Shown here: in pieces, positions 11,701 to 22,043 of the stretch
Layout of the letters: each line of letters opens with the position of its first letter
How positions within the stretch are numbered: the first letter of the stretch is position 1
Origin: Tubiluchus corallicola
Taxonomy: Eukaryota; Priapulida; Priapulimorpha; Priapulimorphida; Tubiluchidae
Assembly (NCBI GenBank): GCA_030141605.1
Contig: JAQGDQ010000360.1
Coordinates: forward strand, 125,001-189,000
Direction: 5' to 3'
Length of the DNA stretch: 64,000 bases
Translations under genes and position numbers: made by a program
Notes under the pieces: model-generated
Database searches by the model: none
Told to the model about the DNA's origin: nothing
The model's input: only the letters and a program-made list of their open reading frames with translations

Positions 11701-13899
11701 GATTAGACAAACTCAATTTCGGAATAAGCAACATCATTTTCGGAATAAACAAGTTCAAATTCGCTATATATTATTGATTCATTAGTATTAACTCAGTCAC
11801 AAGAATATGATGTTTCGATGATGTTTCGATAGGATCTTTGTACTGCAGTAATCTAAAACGCAACAATCAACATCAAATTCGTTTTAACTAATGTCAGATT
11901 CATATGCTGCAGTACAAAGATCCTATCGAAACATAACATGCCTGTGATTGAATCAATAGCAATGAATCATTAATATACAGCGAATTTGAAATTGTTTGTT
12001 CTGAAAATAATGTTGGTTATTTCGAAAGTGAGTTTGTTTAATCGAATTTGAAATAGTTTTATTCTCAAAATGACATCATAATTACGAATTAGTTTGATAG
12101 TTCCGAGTCTGACGTTATAATGTTGTAAAGGTACAGTTTATTTTATTAATTCCAGTAGTGAAGCAGTGCTGTACAATATGATGACGTCAAATGCAAAATC
12201 TTCTTATTGTTGCCACGAGCTGTACGGTTATGACATCTTAATGGACGACAACCTGAAATTATGGCTTCTGGAAGTTAATGAGCTTCCTGGGTAAGGACAT
12301 GCCATGTTCGTTAAACTGGATGAAGATGTAGCATGATACCACGAGATTTTGAGTTCGAATGCTGCTCGTTATTAACGAAGCTTATAATTCTTAGCACTTT
12401 CGTCCTTTCATTAATTAACTGTTAGGTTATTTGCTGACTACATAATTACAAAGCATACACTTATCAAGCCTGCTTTACAGTAAAATTTATATATAAAACG
12501 TCACAATTACATAATAAATGATAATGTTGCTGGTGTTTTTTCAGTATAGCATATGATGACAGTTATGTAATGCTGCAAGATTATCTTAATTTAGCTGGAT
12601 ATCGTATTCCAAAAAAGTCGATTCTATTGCAGTCATCATCATCATTTCCAGTGACAAATAAAAGGTAGATGTCTTTTTCTTTTCTTTCTTTTGTTTTTTC
12701 TTTCTATTACATACAGTTACTAATGCTGTTTTTGATATGCTGTTTTAGTACTTTAAGATGAAAACAATTGACTCTCATAATAACTGATTTCAATTATTAT
12801 GAGAATAGATAATATAATGCCCTAAAACAGCATATCAAAAACAGCATTAGCAACTGTTTTGTAACACAAATGTTTTATATATTTGTTTGTACATACATAC
12901 ATACATACACATATACATACATACATGTATGTATATCATCTTTATTTGCTCATGAATTCAGGAATTACATGGTACACATAAAAATAAAAAAGAACACTGT
13001 AAAATATTTAAAATAAAAATATATTATCTAATTTTGTATCTAATTTTTAGAGCAACATTGAAATATTCTGAAGATTTAGTTGGACCTCACATAGCACAGT
13101 TTCTAGGTGAATCAGACCTGTTGCCATTCGAGAAAGAAAAACGAACATATTTCACCACTAATGCAACAGAAGAGGCAAGATGATATGAAATCTTGATTCT
13201 AATTGAATAACAATTTATGGCTTCCATAGTAAAAAGACTTTTATTATTTTTCTTTTACCACTGATATTGTTACTAAAATGATAAAGAAACAATCAATGAC
13301 AACTGTACATTAAAATTTGGTGCACACGTCTTGTGTAACAACTCTCCAATTCTCTTTCAATGAGAATTTTATTCCTAGCGTCTCTAGATATAATAATATG
13401 TTTAATTAGCTGAAATGTGTATTATTATTTGTGCAGGAAATTTTAGCTCATATTCTTGATGATTTAACACCAGCTGATGTACGTGAACTAGTAGAAGCAG
13501 AAGACGAGCATCATCGACGTGGAAGCTTCCAGAGAATCTTTCCTAGTCCAACATCCCATAAATATTTTAAATATTTTGAGAAAAGACGTTATAGTAACTT
13601 GTTACTAGATGCTTGGACGAGGAGATACCATAATGATCCGGAGAAAGGTAACATTTGTGTTAAACATTCATTCAATTTTAATGTTGTTGTTGTCGTTGTT
13701 ATTATTATTATTATTATCATTGTTATTATTATAATTATTATTATTATTATTGTTGTTGTTGTTGTTGTGATTGTTGTTGTTATTATCACTATCGTTATTA
13801 TTATTATTATGACATCTTTTAATTTTTGTTTTTTTAGGCTGGCTTGTGCTGGAAGAACTTTGTAAACAAAAATTGCATTTACAAACAAATACAGCGTAA
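1578..13899 (+). CDS. TTLL-family (tubulin tyrosine ligase-like) protein, copy A, exons 2-14
   Basis: Thirteen exons: 1578-1745, 5012-5131, 6009-6091, 6452-6649, 7538-7617, 8312-8443, 9113-9229, 10464-10562, 12156-12290, 12545-12664, 13051-13174, 13437-13647, 13838-13899 (stop TAA 13897). All junctions keep frame and no stop occurs. The first coding exon would lie left of the window, because exon 1578 starts in phase 1; the complete copy C predicts 571 residues. The order of blocks matches glutamylase-type TTLLs (TTLL4-like): [49 protein letters not shown], and the C-terminal [15 protein letters not shown]-type block. TTLLs ligate glutamate or other amino acids with an ATP-grasp fold. Odd points: the usual KFDLR motif reads KVHLR, and the conserved Arg of the RGxG loop is Trp (TGG at 7550; copy C has AGG). 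The intron after 13174 starts with GC. Catalytic activity is doubtful; family assignment is firm. Confidence 0.85.
2463..2815 (+). repeat. Minisatellite, 44-bp unit, about 8 copies
   Basis: Tandem units of about 44 bases, each containing TACACGTACAGTCTGTTAAC followed by TTGAGTACTCAATTTGTTAA with small substitutions (AGCGATA/AACCATA variants). 353 bases equals eight units. Found only in this arm. Confidence 0.9.
2995..3535 (-). mobile_element. 5S rRNA-derived SINE-like element
   Basis: Read on the minus strand, about 3533-3434 is a degenerate 5S rRNA: it keeps the GGTTAGTACTTGGA-type internal-promoter region and the GTCTGATCACCG-type segment, and lacks a short internal stretch. It is followed by a GC-rich body of about 400 bases and ends in a (CAA)n tract near 2995-3012. 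A 5S head, a unique body and a simple-repeat tail is the layout of SINE3-class elements. Base composition contrasts sharply with the AT-rich surroundings. Short frames inside it do not look like real genes. Confidence 0.6.
5706..5772 (+). repeat. (TG)n microsatellite
   Basis: Nearly pure TG dinucleotide tract in intron 2 of copy A. The matching place in copy C (about 58687-58711) has a much shorter tract. Confidence 0.95.
7902..7928 (-). mobile_element. 27-bp remnant of a BEL-family LTR
   Basis: The minus strand from 7928 reads TGTCAAGGATTTTTGTTTGT and then TAAATTT, essentially the first bases of the LTR at 28736 and 35900. It directly follows GTGG, the same insertion point as the solo LTR at 54770 in copy C. 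The rest of the LTR and adjoining intron are deleted here. Confidence 0.75.
11580..12120. repeat. Foldback element in intron 8 (copy A)
   Basis: Two arms of about 230 bases each are inverted relative to one another around about 11840-11900. The motif GATCTTTGTACTGCAGTA occurs forward near 11602 and 11834 and inverted near 11907. Long segments such as TTCAAATTCGATTAGACAAA recur inverted in the other arm. The same structure sits at about 49505-50040 in copy C, so it predates the duplication. No transposase seen. Confidence 0.65.
12714..12856. repeat. Palindromic MITE in intron 10 (copy A)
   Basis: A 143-base palindrome with terminal inverted repeats of about 36 bases beginning CAGTTACTAATGCTGTTTTT and ending with their complement. 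A second inner hairpin around TCTCATAATAACTGATT is nested inside. Copy C carries it at 48773-48915. Confidence 0.7.
13682..13811 (+). repeat. (GTT)n/(ATT)n microsatellite in the last intron
   Basis: Mixed GTT and ATT triplets fill most of the last intron of copy A. The matching intron of copy C is a much longer pure (TAA)n tract on the plus strand. Confidence 0.9.
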
Positions 13900-15409
13900 C
13901 AATAATAGAATTATAAAAACATTCTGTTTTTATTTTAATAAAATTGAATAAAATTAATTAAAGAAAGCAAAAAGAAAAATTGACCTACCTGTATAGCATG
14001 TGCTTGTAACTTCTTCTGCAGTCAATTATAGTCTTTCTTTAACTTATTGTATTTCAAACCAGTGATGTTTAGCTACAATTTTGTTTCTTTGATGTTCTTA
14101 CTTTGGTACATGCTGTTATTTTATCTACTACATTCGGCTGATGAGGTCTGCTAAGGCAAAAGCTACTGAATAAATATTATAATCTTTGAGGCTATAATGG
14201 GCATTACGTTTTTTTCTGTCAAATATAACTTGTATATCTTTAATAACCTGAAACCTGGGTACTACAGAGCTAGTAAATGACTGTATTTTTATGGTTTGAA
14301 ACATGTAACGTCTACAAGCCGAAGTAAATAATAAAACAAAATTAAATTAATTTGTAAAATTTGAAAATGAAATTTGACTTTACATGAGCTTTTGTAATAT
14401 TCAAAGTGTTGTGATTAGTGTTGTTCAAAACAATTTACTGTAATTTCATTTATTTTGTAAGCAAGTTTGAAAAGACGAATTTTTTAAGTTTTTTATGAGG
14501 AGTACTTCTTGCACTTTAATGATGGACGCCTGTAAAACACATACGTTTTAAACTGACACTAAGACCTTTAACCCCAGATGATGACATTTTACCGTTTTTA
14601 CAAGTTTGAACGACGGAGCATTATTTGAAGAAATGACCTTAAAATTTCCTACATTAGTGTTTTCTTTTGTTTAATTCCATTGATTGCTCTGTTTTTGTTT
14701 GCAATTAGGTGACTTTGAAATAATTTATTTTTCAACTTTATTCACGAGTTTGTTGTTAATTACACAGTGTTTGATTCGCTGTAACGTTTGTTTAAACCAG
14801 CTAATCAAATCTTTCTTTTATCGAGTAGACGCCATATACATTTGGTGTAAGCCTCCTCGTTGTTACAAGTTTTGAACCAATTTATTTGAGTAGGTAAGTT
14901 TATAGAATAATAGTGACAAATATTACAAAATATTTGAGATTATCCAGGTTGTGTTATGTAGCCGGGTTGTGATATTGGAACAGAATATGTGTTACCAGTC
15001 AAACGTGTAAATACTGCATAATATTGTTGTAACGAAGGGAGCGGGAAAACTGAAAAAATACATTTTTGTTTTTTTTAATTATAATTCTGTAGCATGTTTA
15101 ATGTATAGCATATAGTAGTTTGTTCCACCCATCTCAAGCAATACGCATGACAAAGTGATAACAAAAAATACAACAAATATCATTGCTTGGGATGCATAGT
15201 AGTCAGAAGACGAAGCTCGTAAGCCTACACTGATAGTGGAATTATGTTTGGGGTGATGTTTGGATGAAGGATTAGAAGAATGAAAGATGGGTGAAGTGGT
15301 GAAGGATTGGTGGCGGATGACATGATAACAACAATGCCATGCTACAATTATCACTAAGCTTGTAAATTTAAGAAGACTTACACTAGAGTAAAATTCGGCC
15401 TGCATGTAC
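13900..15409. other. 3' flank of TTLL copy A
   Basis: Possible polyadenylation signals AATAAA lie at about 13937-13950. Homology to the other arm continues to about 15030. A hammerhead-like CTGATGA string is at 14138-14144, but the following GAAA is degenerate here. Nothing else recognised to 15409. Confidence 0.5.
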
Positions 15410-15839
15410 TAGGGGTGAGCATCGAACGTTCGAGTTCGAACGTTCGAATCGAATTCAATTCGATTCGAACGAGTTTTTTAGTTCGAACTCGATTCGAATC
15501 CAAATCTATAGATTCGAATAATTCAGCACTTCAATCACATATGTTCTTTATCACTAAAACGATTGAAACATCATGCAATTAGCGTGATTTAGCTGTAATT
15601 TCTGTGCACAATTTTATACCAATTACTAGTCGTTTTATTGTAGAACAAAATCTAGTAACATGCATGATTTTTGTAAGACTAATTTTTACTGGTGGTTCGA
15701 AAACTAGTTCGAAAATCTTTCAATCTGAATTCGAATTCGCTTCGAATTCGAAACACTGAAGTTCGGTTCGATTCGAATTCGAAAGTCATAAATTCGGTTT
15801 GATTCGAATTCGCTTTCTGGTAGAGAATGCTCACCCCTA
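15410..15839. mobile_element. hAT-like MITE with 8-bp target duplication (copy 1)
   Basis: 430 bases with terminal inverted repeats TAGGGGTGAGCAT / ATGCTCACCCCTA. It is flanked by a perfect 8-base duplication GCATGTAC (15402-15409 and 15840-15847). Subterminal regions are packed with TTCGAA-type motifs in both orientations. 8-base duplications are characteristic of hAT transposons. No transposase is present, so it is non-autonomous. A second copy lies at 52999-53404. Confidence 0.85.
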
Positions 15840-15847
15840 GCATGTAC

Positions 15848-16784
15848 TGTAAGTGACAACTGCAGAAGAAAGAATGCTGGGCGCAAATGTGTACTTAGTC
15901 AAGGTATGTATTATATAAATCATTCTTTATTTGCGTTTTAAGTTTTCCAGTAAGGTTGGGAGAGCAAGCTTGGTTCAAAACTCACTTTCGCCATCATTAT
16001 CTGAGTTGGCTAGTTATTGGTTCTTCTTTGTGCTTAGCCATGAAAAAATTGGGTTAAAATATGTCGAGAAAAGGTCAAAGGTTAAAGGACAAGAAATGGG
16101 GTACCTGAAATAGGTTTAAGAAAAATCGCCGTTAAAAATTATATTACTTTATAGCATTTTTATGCGTATATCTTACTCGCGCTGAAAGGAATTTTAGTTT
16201 GTTTTCCTTTTAAATCTCCCGCAATGCTGTTCCGAAGTCGCCATTACATGACATCATGTACCAAACGTAAGTCAAGGGAAGAAAAGGAAATGTTAAATTA
16301 TGTTTCAAAAGACTTTCCGTGCAAATCTATATTTCCTAGATTTTCGCTTACCTGCTAGAAAGACTTATGTAACTAGAAAAGAAAATTATTAATTATTTAA
16401 AATGTTTTCACCAATTTGTAAAATGTCGCAGACTCACCCTCCAGGGTGCACCACTCACTAACCAAAAAACATATTTTTAATCTTATTGACAAGATACAGC
16501 AATTTTAAATTTTAATTAGTTAGTGACTTGTGCGCTACGAATGCTCTGATTATTTTTCCAAACTTTACAAAATGTTATCTAAACTTGTTTCAAATGACCT
16601 GTCGTGAAAATGGCTGCGTCTAACGGTCTAATGTTTATGTTTTATACAGCGTCTAATGTTTTAAACAGCGTGACTACGGATTGAAGTCCTGCATGCAAAA
16701 ATGCAGTATACAAGCGATAAAAAAATTTCGAAACGAATTTTTCAAGCTTTATGTTTATGAAGGGTTTTCTTGTGCTTTAAATGT
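15848..16784. other. Intergenic AT-rich sequence
   Basis: I see no gene, RNA or repeat unit that I can name in this stretch. Confidence 0.4.
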
Positions 16785-17125
16785 ACCAGGTAACGCATTT
16801 ATGTACACTTGACAACGCCTCGCAGCCCATGTTACTGTAATAGCAACCGCTTTAACAGCTTGCTAGAACCTTAACTAGTTCATTTTTTCTTGTTCCCAAG
16901 CAAGATCCTGCTAGTAAATCACTCTGTGCACAGACTAATGTATAGTTAAGTAAAGTCCAAGCAAAAAACAACTAACGCTACTGAACAGAAATGGTACTGA
17001 ACATCATCTTTGCTTTACACACATGTCACGTGACGGTTGCAGTAAATCATTGCTATGGTACACTTAACCTTTGACCTACAACAACTACAAATACTCAACG
17101 AAACTGTGAAAAGGCTTACCATGCA
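16785..17125 (+). repeat. Dispersed repeat R1, copy 1
   Basis: Matches 57225-57545 in the same orientation with many small differences. Shared landmarks are the stretch ending GTACACTTGACAACGCCT, the stretch TAGTTAAGTAAAGTCCAAGC, and the end GAAACTGTGAAAAGGCTTA. Class unknown; no coding capacity seen. 17126-17580 holds nothing recognised. Confidence 0.6.
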
Positions 17126-17589
17126 TTTATTTAAGCAAAAAGTAGTAGCTTTACAAATATCAACATATTGCTAAGATCAGAGTCTGCTGACTTATGAAGA
17201 CAATTAAAAACGAATCTTAAAATCACAGACCTTACATGCAAAATAAGCGACTTAAGCAGCTTAAAAACAAGTTAGTGCTACCAAGATGAATCAATGCAGA
17301 AATAATGACAAATCATAACTAGACACTACCGAAAACTGTCAACAACAAAATAACAGAGCCTAACTGCAAATCAGACAACTATGTGGGACAAGAAGCCAAT
17401 AGCAACGACAACTAAAATCAGAAAGATGGACAATTCTCAGACTAGTCCGTGTGTAGTGTCCCCTGGAAATCGTAACTTCAGAAGCTCCGTATCTAGGACA
17501 AGCAGGTGACACCACAAATCCGGTGCGAATACAACGCCCTCAAAGTGGCAAAATATCCAGTAAGGCATCTAAAACTATTCGAAACGAAT

Positions 17590-17995
17590 TTTAATCCCAG
17601 CAATCACCCATCCATTTATTAGACAGGCTTGGTGTTGCTTAACTTTTGGTTACTAAGTACACCCAGTTTTTCTTCAAGGTCTTATTCCATTTAATATATA
17701 CACTGAAGCATCAACATTTATTAGAGTATTCCTAGCCCACTCCTAGCTGCAGCTAATAGCGTATTTTCTTCTCCTAAAGATAGATTTGATTGAAGTTGTT
17801 GTGCATCTTTACTTATCTTAGCTATCCTCGTTATTTTTTGTTTGCCAGGCGGTTTTTTGCAAGATCTTAAGGCTTCTTTTAAGGCGATTCATACGGTTAT
17901 TTCACTTGGTAATCTTAGAAGGTGCCCTAGCCATTTTAATCTTCAGTTTTGACTTTTGTACTCCAAGGAATTTCTTTCATTCTAAGCAAACAAAC
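17590..17995 (-). mobile_element. LINE reverse-transcriptase C-terminal relic with 5S-like tail
   Basis: The minus strand of about 17995-17700 is a diverged copy of the LINE fragment at 27735-28180 (shared segments around the CTAAAGATAGATTTGATTGA string). The adjoining about 17590-17680 resembles a degraded 5S rRNA segment (minus strand), like the SINE at 2995-3535. Heavily decayed. Confidence 0.4.
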
Positions 17996-18064
17996 ACTGA
18001 CTATAAAATAGAATTTAAAAATGGACGTTTCCTGTTGTAGATCTGACAAAAGCACTGACTCAAG

Positions 18065-20088
18065 ATGAACAAGAAGCTATTTTTGTTGATAGTTGTTCTC
18101 ACCACAATTTCAATTGTCCGATGCTGCATCAATTTCTGCGATGACCCCATGTTTGAGTATACATCAGCGTGTCCTAAGGGCCGGCAGAGGAAACGTCGGG
18201 ATGGTAAGTAGATCTACAGTTAATATGAAAAACTATCACGTAGAATCGCCTGCCAAAGTTTACAATTCCGCACAAACGATAAATTACTTTGCGAAGCAGA
18301 TTAGGGTTAGAGTTAGGGTTAGATTAGTGTTAGAGATAAAGTTGGATTAGGGATAAGAGATAGGGTTGGATTAAGCTTAGGATTGGAGTTAGTGTTAGGG
18401 TCAGGATTAGGATTAGGGTTAGGGTTGGGGTCAGGGTTATGGTTAGGGTTGTATTAGGGTTACGGTTAGGTTTGGGTTAGGATGAGGCTGGATTAAGTTT
18501 AGGGTTAGGCTTACAGTTGGATTATGCCTAGGGTTAGGGATTGTGGTTAGGGTGAATGTTGGATTATGATAAGGGTAGGTTAGAATTATGGTATTTAAAT
18601 TATGTTGGGAATTGTAAACTCATCCCGAATTACCTCTCCACAGTGATATTAGCGGCAAGATAATGAGAAATAATGGAGCGTTCAGCATCCAGAAAATGCA
18701 GCCAAGTTTGTGTCACACTGTCACCTCATTCATTACTCGAATTTCGAATTGTAATTAATGATAAACATAACTGGTGTTGCAGAAGCAGCCAGACTAAAAA
18801 TTTAATGACCGTCTCTTGAAGACTGTTTCAAATTTAGTCGACGTTTGAATAAACATAGACACATATTCATGTAAATAATACTTATCATTTGTATCAGTTT
18901 CAACAATGCTAAAATCATTTTGTTTCAAGTAATACTACTAAATGATAACCAGGAGATTATGCACAAAATTTTTATAACACTTTTATAATAGTGATACTTT
19001 TTCTTTTCTGCATTTCACTGAACATTCATTATCTCATTGAACAAGTTCTGTACCAATTCATTCATGGTTGACTAGTTTGATATATAGTACAATATAATTA
19101 ACTTAAATTTTCAGCCTTTATGTAATACATTATTAATTTTTTATATAAGAACATTATTCCTGTAAAAATGCTGGAGTAATTTCTTATTTTTAAATAAAAG
19201 TTATTCCACATTTCATGTGAGCAATAAATTTTTTTAAATACTTTCTTACAGCACCAGTAACTGTACAATTTGATTTTGTAAAACTAGAGAAACCAGACAA
19301 CGCTAGTAAGAAATGTTCAAGTAAGTCGTACATAATCATGCATTTTAATTTTTTTGTTCATTTTAAATAATGTTTAAGTTGCTGTTGGTAACATTTTATT
19401 ACAAACCATATCACCGTAAAAACCGCATTACACAAACTTACACCATCGAAGAAAATCTTTTGTCAGTTCTTATACTCCAAAAAAATAAAAAACTGCTGAA
19501 CGATATTAATATTTTTGTCTGTAAAATAGTTCTGGAAATGCCTGAGACTCTGTTAGCAATGCTGAAGTATAAAAAAGACCTGCCTAAAGTATATAAAGTT
19601 GAAAAAGCTTGTCAAATAAGGTCTTTTCAAGGCTTGTTTTATAATAAGGCCTGTCCAATCCTCAAAGCAACTTATTATACAATTACTATGCGCCATTAAT
19701 TCCACTCCTACAAGTACAACAGTAATGGTCCCTTCCAAAAGGTGCCCGTACGAATGATTTCTAAGCAATTTTTAAAATGCAGACTGATTAACATCCAGCG
19801 ACAGTGAAAAGAATGGGTGATTTTCGACAAAACGACGGATGTCATTCGTTAATTGGCCGGCTAGAAACAATGCGCGCGTCACTGGCGCGCATACTCGCGA
19901 AGATTTCCTACAAAAATCATTTGTTGCTATTCTTTGAACAAACCTACCTTTTATTAACCTAAATTAATCTATGGACCTTTTTTGTAGCTGTGGACGACAG
20001 CCCAATTTGTCACAAGTTGTGCACAGAAGATGGTTATTCTACTGGATTCTGCGATTGCAAACTTAACTGCTATTGCAAACGATGTTAG
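18065..20088 (+). CDS. Secreted cysteine-rich defensin-like peptide precursor (3 exons)
   Basis: Exons 18065-18203, 19252-19320 and 19988-20088 join in phase 1 at GTAAGT donors and encode 102 residues. The start ATG has an in-frame TGA three codons upstream. Residues 1-19/20 are a strong signal peptide (MNKKLFLLIVVLTTISIVRC). Residues 20-45 have four cysteines and end in a furin-like RKRR (42-45). The C-terminal part has eight cysteines at 68, 77, 81, 91, 93, 97, 99 and 102. CxxxC (77-81), GxC (89-91) and CxC (97-99) fit the CS-alpha-beta defensin signature, and the ending CYCKRC resembles eight-cysteine mollusc-type defensins. A secreted antimicrobial role is inference; other CS-alpha-beta peptides remain possible. 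A polyadenylation signal follows at 20147. Confidence 0.65.
18299..18560 (+). repeat. Interstitial telomere-like (TTAGGG)n tract
   Basis: About 260 bases of degenerate TTAGGG, TTAGGGTTGGG and TTAGGAT variants, all in the same orientation, within intron 1 of the defensin-like gene. Confidence 0.85.
18690..19110 (+). pseudogene. Decayed duplicate of the defensin-like last exon and 3' UTR
   Basis: From about 18770 the sequence parallels 20065 onward: AACTGGTGTTGCAGAAGC against AACTGCTATTGCAAACGA, then the shared 3' UTR including AATAAA (18848-18853 against 20147-20152) and a further 200 bases. The offset is about 1.3 kb. The upstream coding part is barely recognisable and lacks the cysteine pattern. 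It lies between exons 1 and 2, so it could also once have been an alternative last exon. Confidence 0.5.
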
Positions 20089-20146
20089 ACCAAAAATTCA
20101 AAGACCGTCTTTCCAAGACAGTTTCAAATTCAACTCGAATCTTTGA

Positions 20147-20152
20147 ATAAAC
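20147..20152 (+). terminator. Polyadenylation signal of the defensin-like gene
   Basis: AATAAA 59 bases after the TAG stop (20086-20088). Confidence 0.6.
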
Positions 20153-20584
20153 GTAGACACATATTCATGTAAAGCAAACTGGTCATTTGTTTGAGTTTCA
20201 ATAATTCTAAAATTATTCTTCTTTTAGGTGATACTACTAAATGATAGTTAGCAAAATATGCTCACAATTTTGATGATATTTTTTGATAGTTATTCTTTTG
20301 CATTTCACTTAAGAATTTTTATCTTATTGAACAAGTTTTGAACCAATTTGTTCGGGGCTTGCGTAGTTTGATCTATAGCATAAATATAGATTATAGATCA
20401 AAGAATAATTAGATCAAACAATATAATTAGTTAATTTTTCAGGCTCTAAAATTCGTTACTCTCGTTCTACTGCACTGTGTTGGCAAAATGTCAATCACTT
20501 TGTTGAAATTTGTTCATGAATAACCGACGTAGTTTAATCTTGGATAATAAACAGAGGTAGAATGACTGCTAAGGTAAGAATATC

Positions 20585-21015
20585 CTCATATCTCAGTTTG
20601 CCGGACCTCACTTTTACGGATATCAGAAAAATCGGATAAAATCTGGACTGTTAAAAAAAGTTCCGCATACTACGGGCACAGTCTGTTGTTTCGCAAGCTG
20701 ACCGCTAGTTGGCAGGAGTCACTTTGTTTACATCATTACATCGGTGTAACCAAGCAGCGTGTAAGATGATAGTGCACAACAGCGAAGTAAGACGACATAA
20801 AAATAGTAAAATCTCAATTATGCGGAATTATTCGAGTCAATTGTGGACAGTTTTTATATATACCTTTTCATAGGAGCGGCCCGTACTAGGTGATTGATTC
20901 TGCATTACCGTGAGTCTAATACACGGCGCCACGGCGCATACCGTATTAGCTTAGTATCAACAAATTCGGACCGAAGTCTCCCCACTTTTGTCCGGCAAAC
21001 CAAGATATGAGTGTA
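20585..21015. mobile_element. MITE with about 23-bp inverted termini
   Basis: The left end CTCATATCTCAGTTTGCCGGAC matches the complement of the right end GTCCGGCAAACCAAGATATGAG with two mismatches. The interior is about 390 bases with no frame. Flanking duplication is not clear; a TA duplication (Tc1/mariner or pogo type) is possible. Confidence 0.6.
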
Positions 21016-22043
21016 GTTCAAATTCCTCAATATGCAGAATACAAGGTCAGTAAAACTAGACCCACATATTGTAACTTAAAGTGGATCTGAACTGGTGTTT
21101 GGGGATATACGAGAACAAAAAGGAACAATAAACAAGGTTCAGCTTTTGTTAATGTTGCTGTTTTAGTTTCGCAAACTTAAATAAACGAATATTACTTGCT
21201 ATACTGCACACGCTTCAGAAAAATTGCACGCCCGGGATAGTATTTGATAGTATAGTATCAAATAGATAGATTAGATTAGTTATACTAATTACATTAATTA
21301 TAACACTCAAATTACTTACTGCACAGAATTGCAGAAAAAAAACATTTTTCTCTTCTTATCTAAAGTTCTTATATATATTTATTTATATTTGCATAATATA
21401 AAATTGTGTAAAAGATAATTTAATATTTTAGTAAACAAAGGATATATATGTGTGCGTGTGTGTGTGTGTGTTGTGTGCATGCGTGCGTGCGTGCATATTC
21501 AAGTAAACAAAGCTCACTAGATCAAAAATAGAATTGTTGTAAAGGTTTTTATACTTCAGGCCAAAGATACCAATAAGCAATACATTTACACACTAATCAC
21601 GTTACTCAAAGTTCAGGTAGTAAGTTAGGGATAATTGACAGTAAGAACTCTTTCATGTATTAACGATTTTACGACAACAAGCAGAAAACTGGATGCAAAT
21701 TTCCGAACAAACAAAGCAAATGAGTCACGTGATTACTGGAAAAACCTGAGACTTTCACAAGCAAAACATTTTCACGGACGTCCTAGTATTGCATTACTCA
21801 CGCTTTCACAATAAAATACACACAATTAAAGCTGCAATTGGTTGTAACTTTGGTTTTGACAGCTTGACTTACATTGTGCTTTTAACATTTGCCTCTTGTC
21901 AATAAAGGGATCTGGACACCAAGCCTAAATTTATACAACCTAAATACAAACGGAAGTAGAGCTGTTTTACAATAAAATGAGTTTAAACTGAAAGTCGTGT
22001 TAATGAAATGCTAACTTCGTTGTTGGAGTTCTGAGTAGTTAAA
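21016..22043. other. Upstream region of the HHAT-type gene
   Basis: Contains a short GTGTGT/GCGTGC tract at about 21450-21495. Otherwise I see nothing definite. No upstream exon of the HHAT-type gene is apparent; an in-frame TGA lies four codons before its ATG. Confidence 0.4.

Larger units (their letters stand above)
1..15030 (+). repeat. Left arm of a large inverted duplication
   Basis: This arm matches, in reverse complement, the segment from about 62090 down to about 44660. The first 120 bases of the window already read as the reverse complement of about 61930-62090, so the arm probably extends left of the window. Matching continues through all 13 TTLL exons and their introns and fades near 15030. 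Private insertions break the match, such as the block at 2336-4688 here and several in the other arm. Exon lengths are identical between arms while introns differ in length, so this is a diverged segmental duplication and not a simple assembly mirror. Confidence 0.85.
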
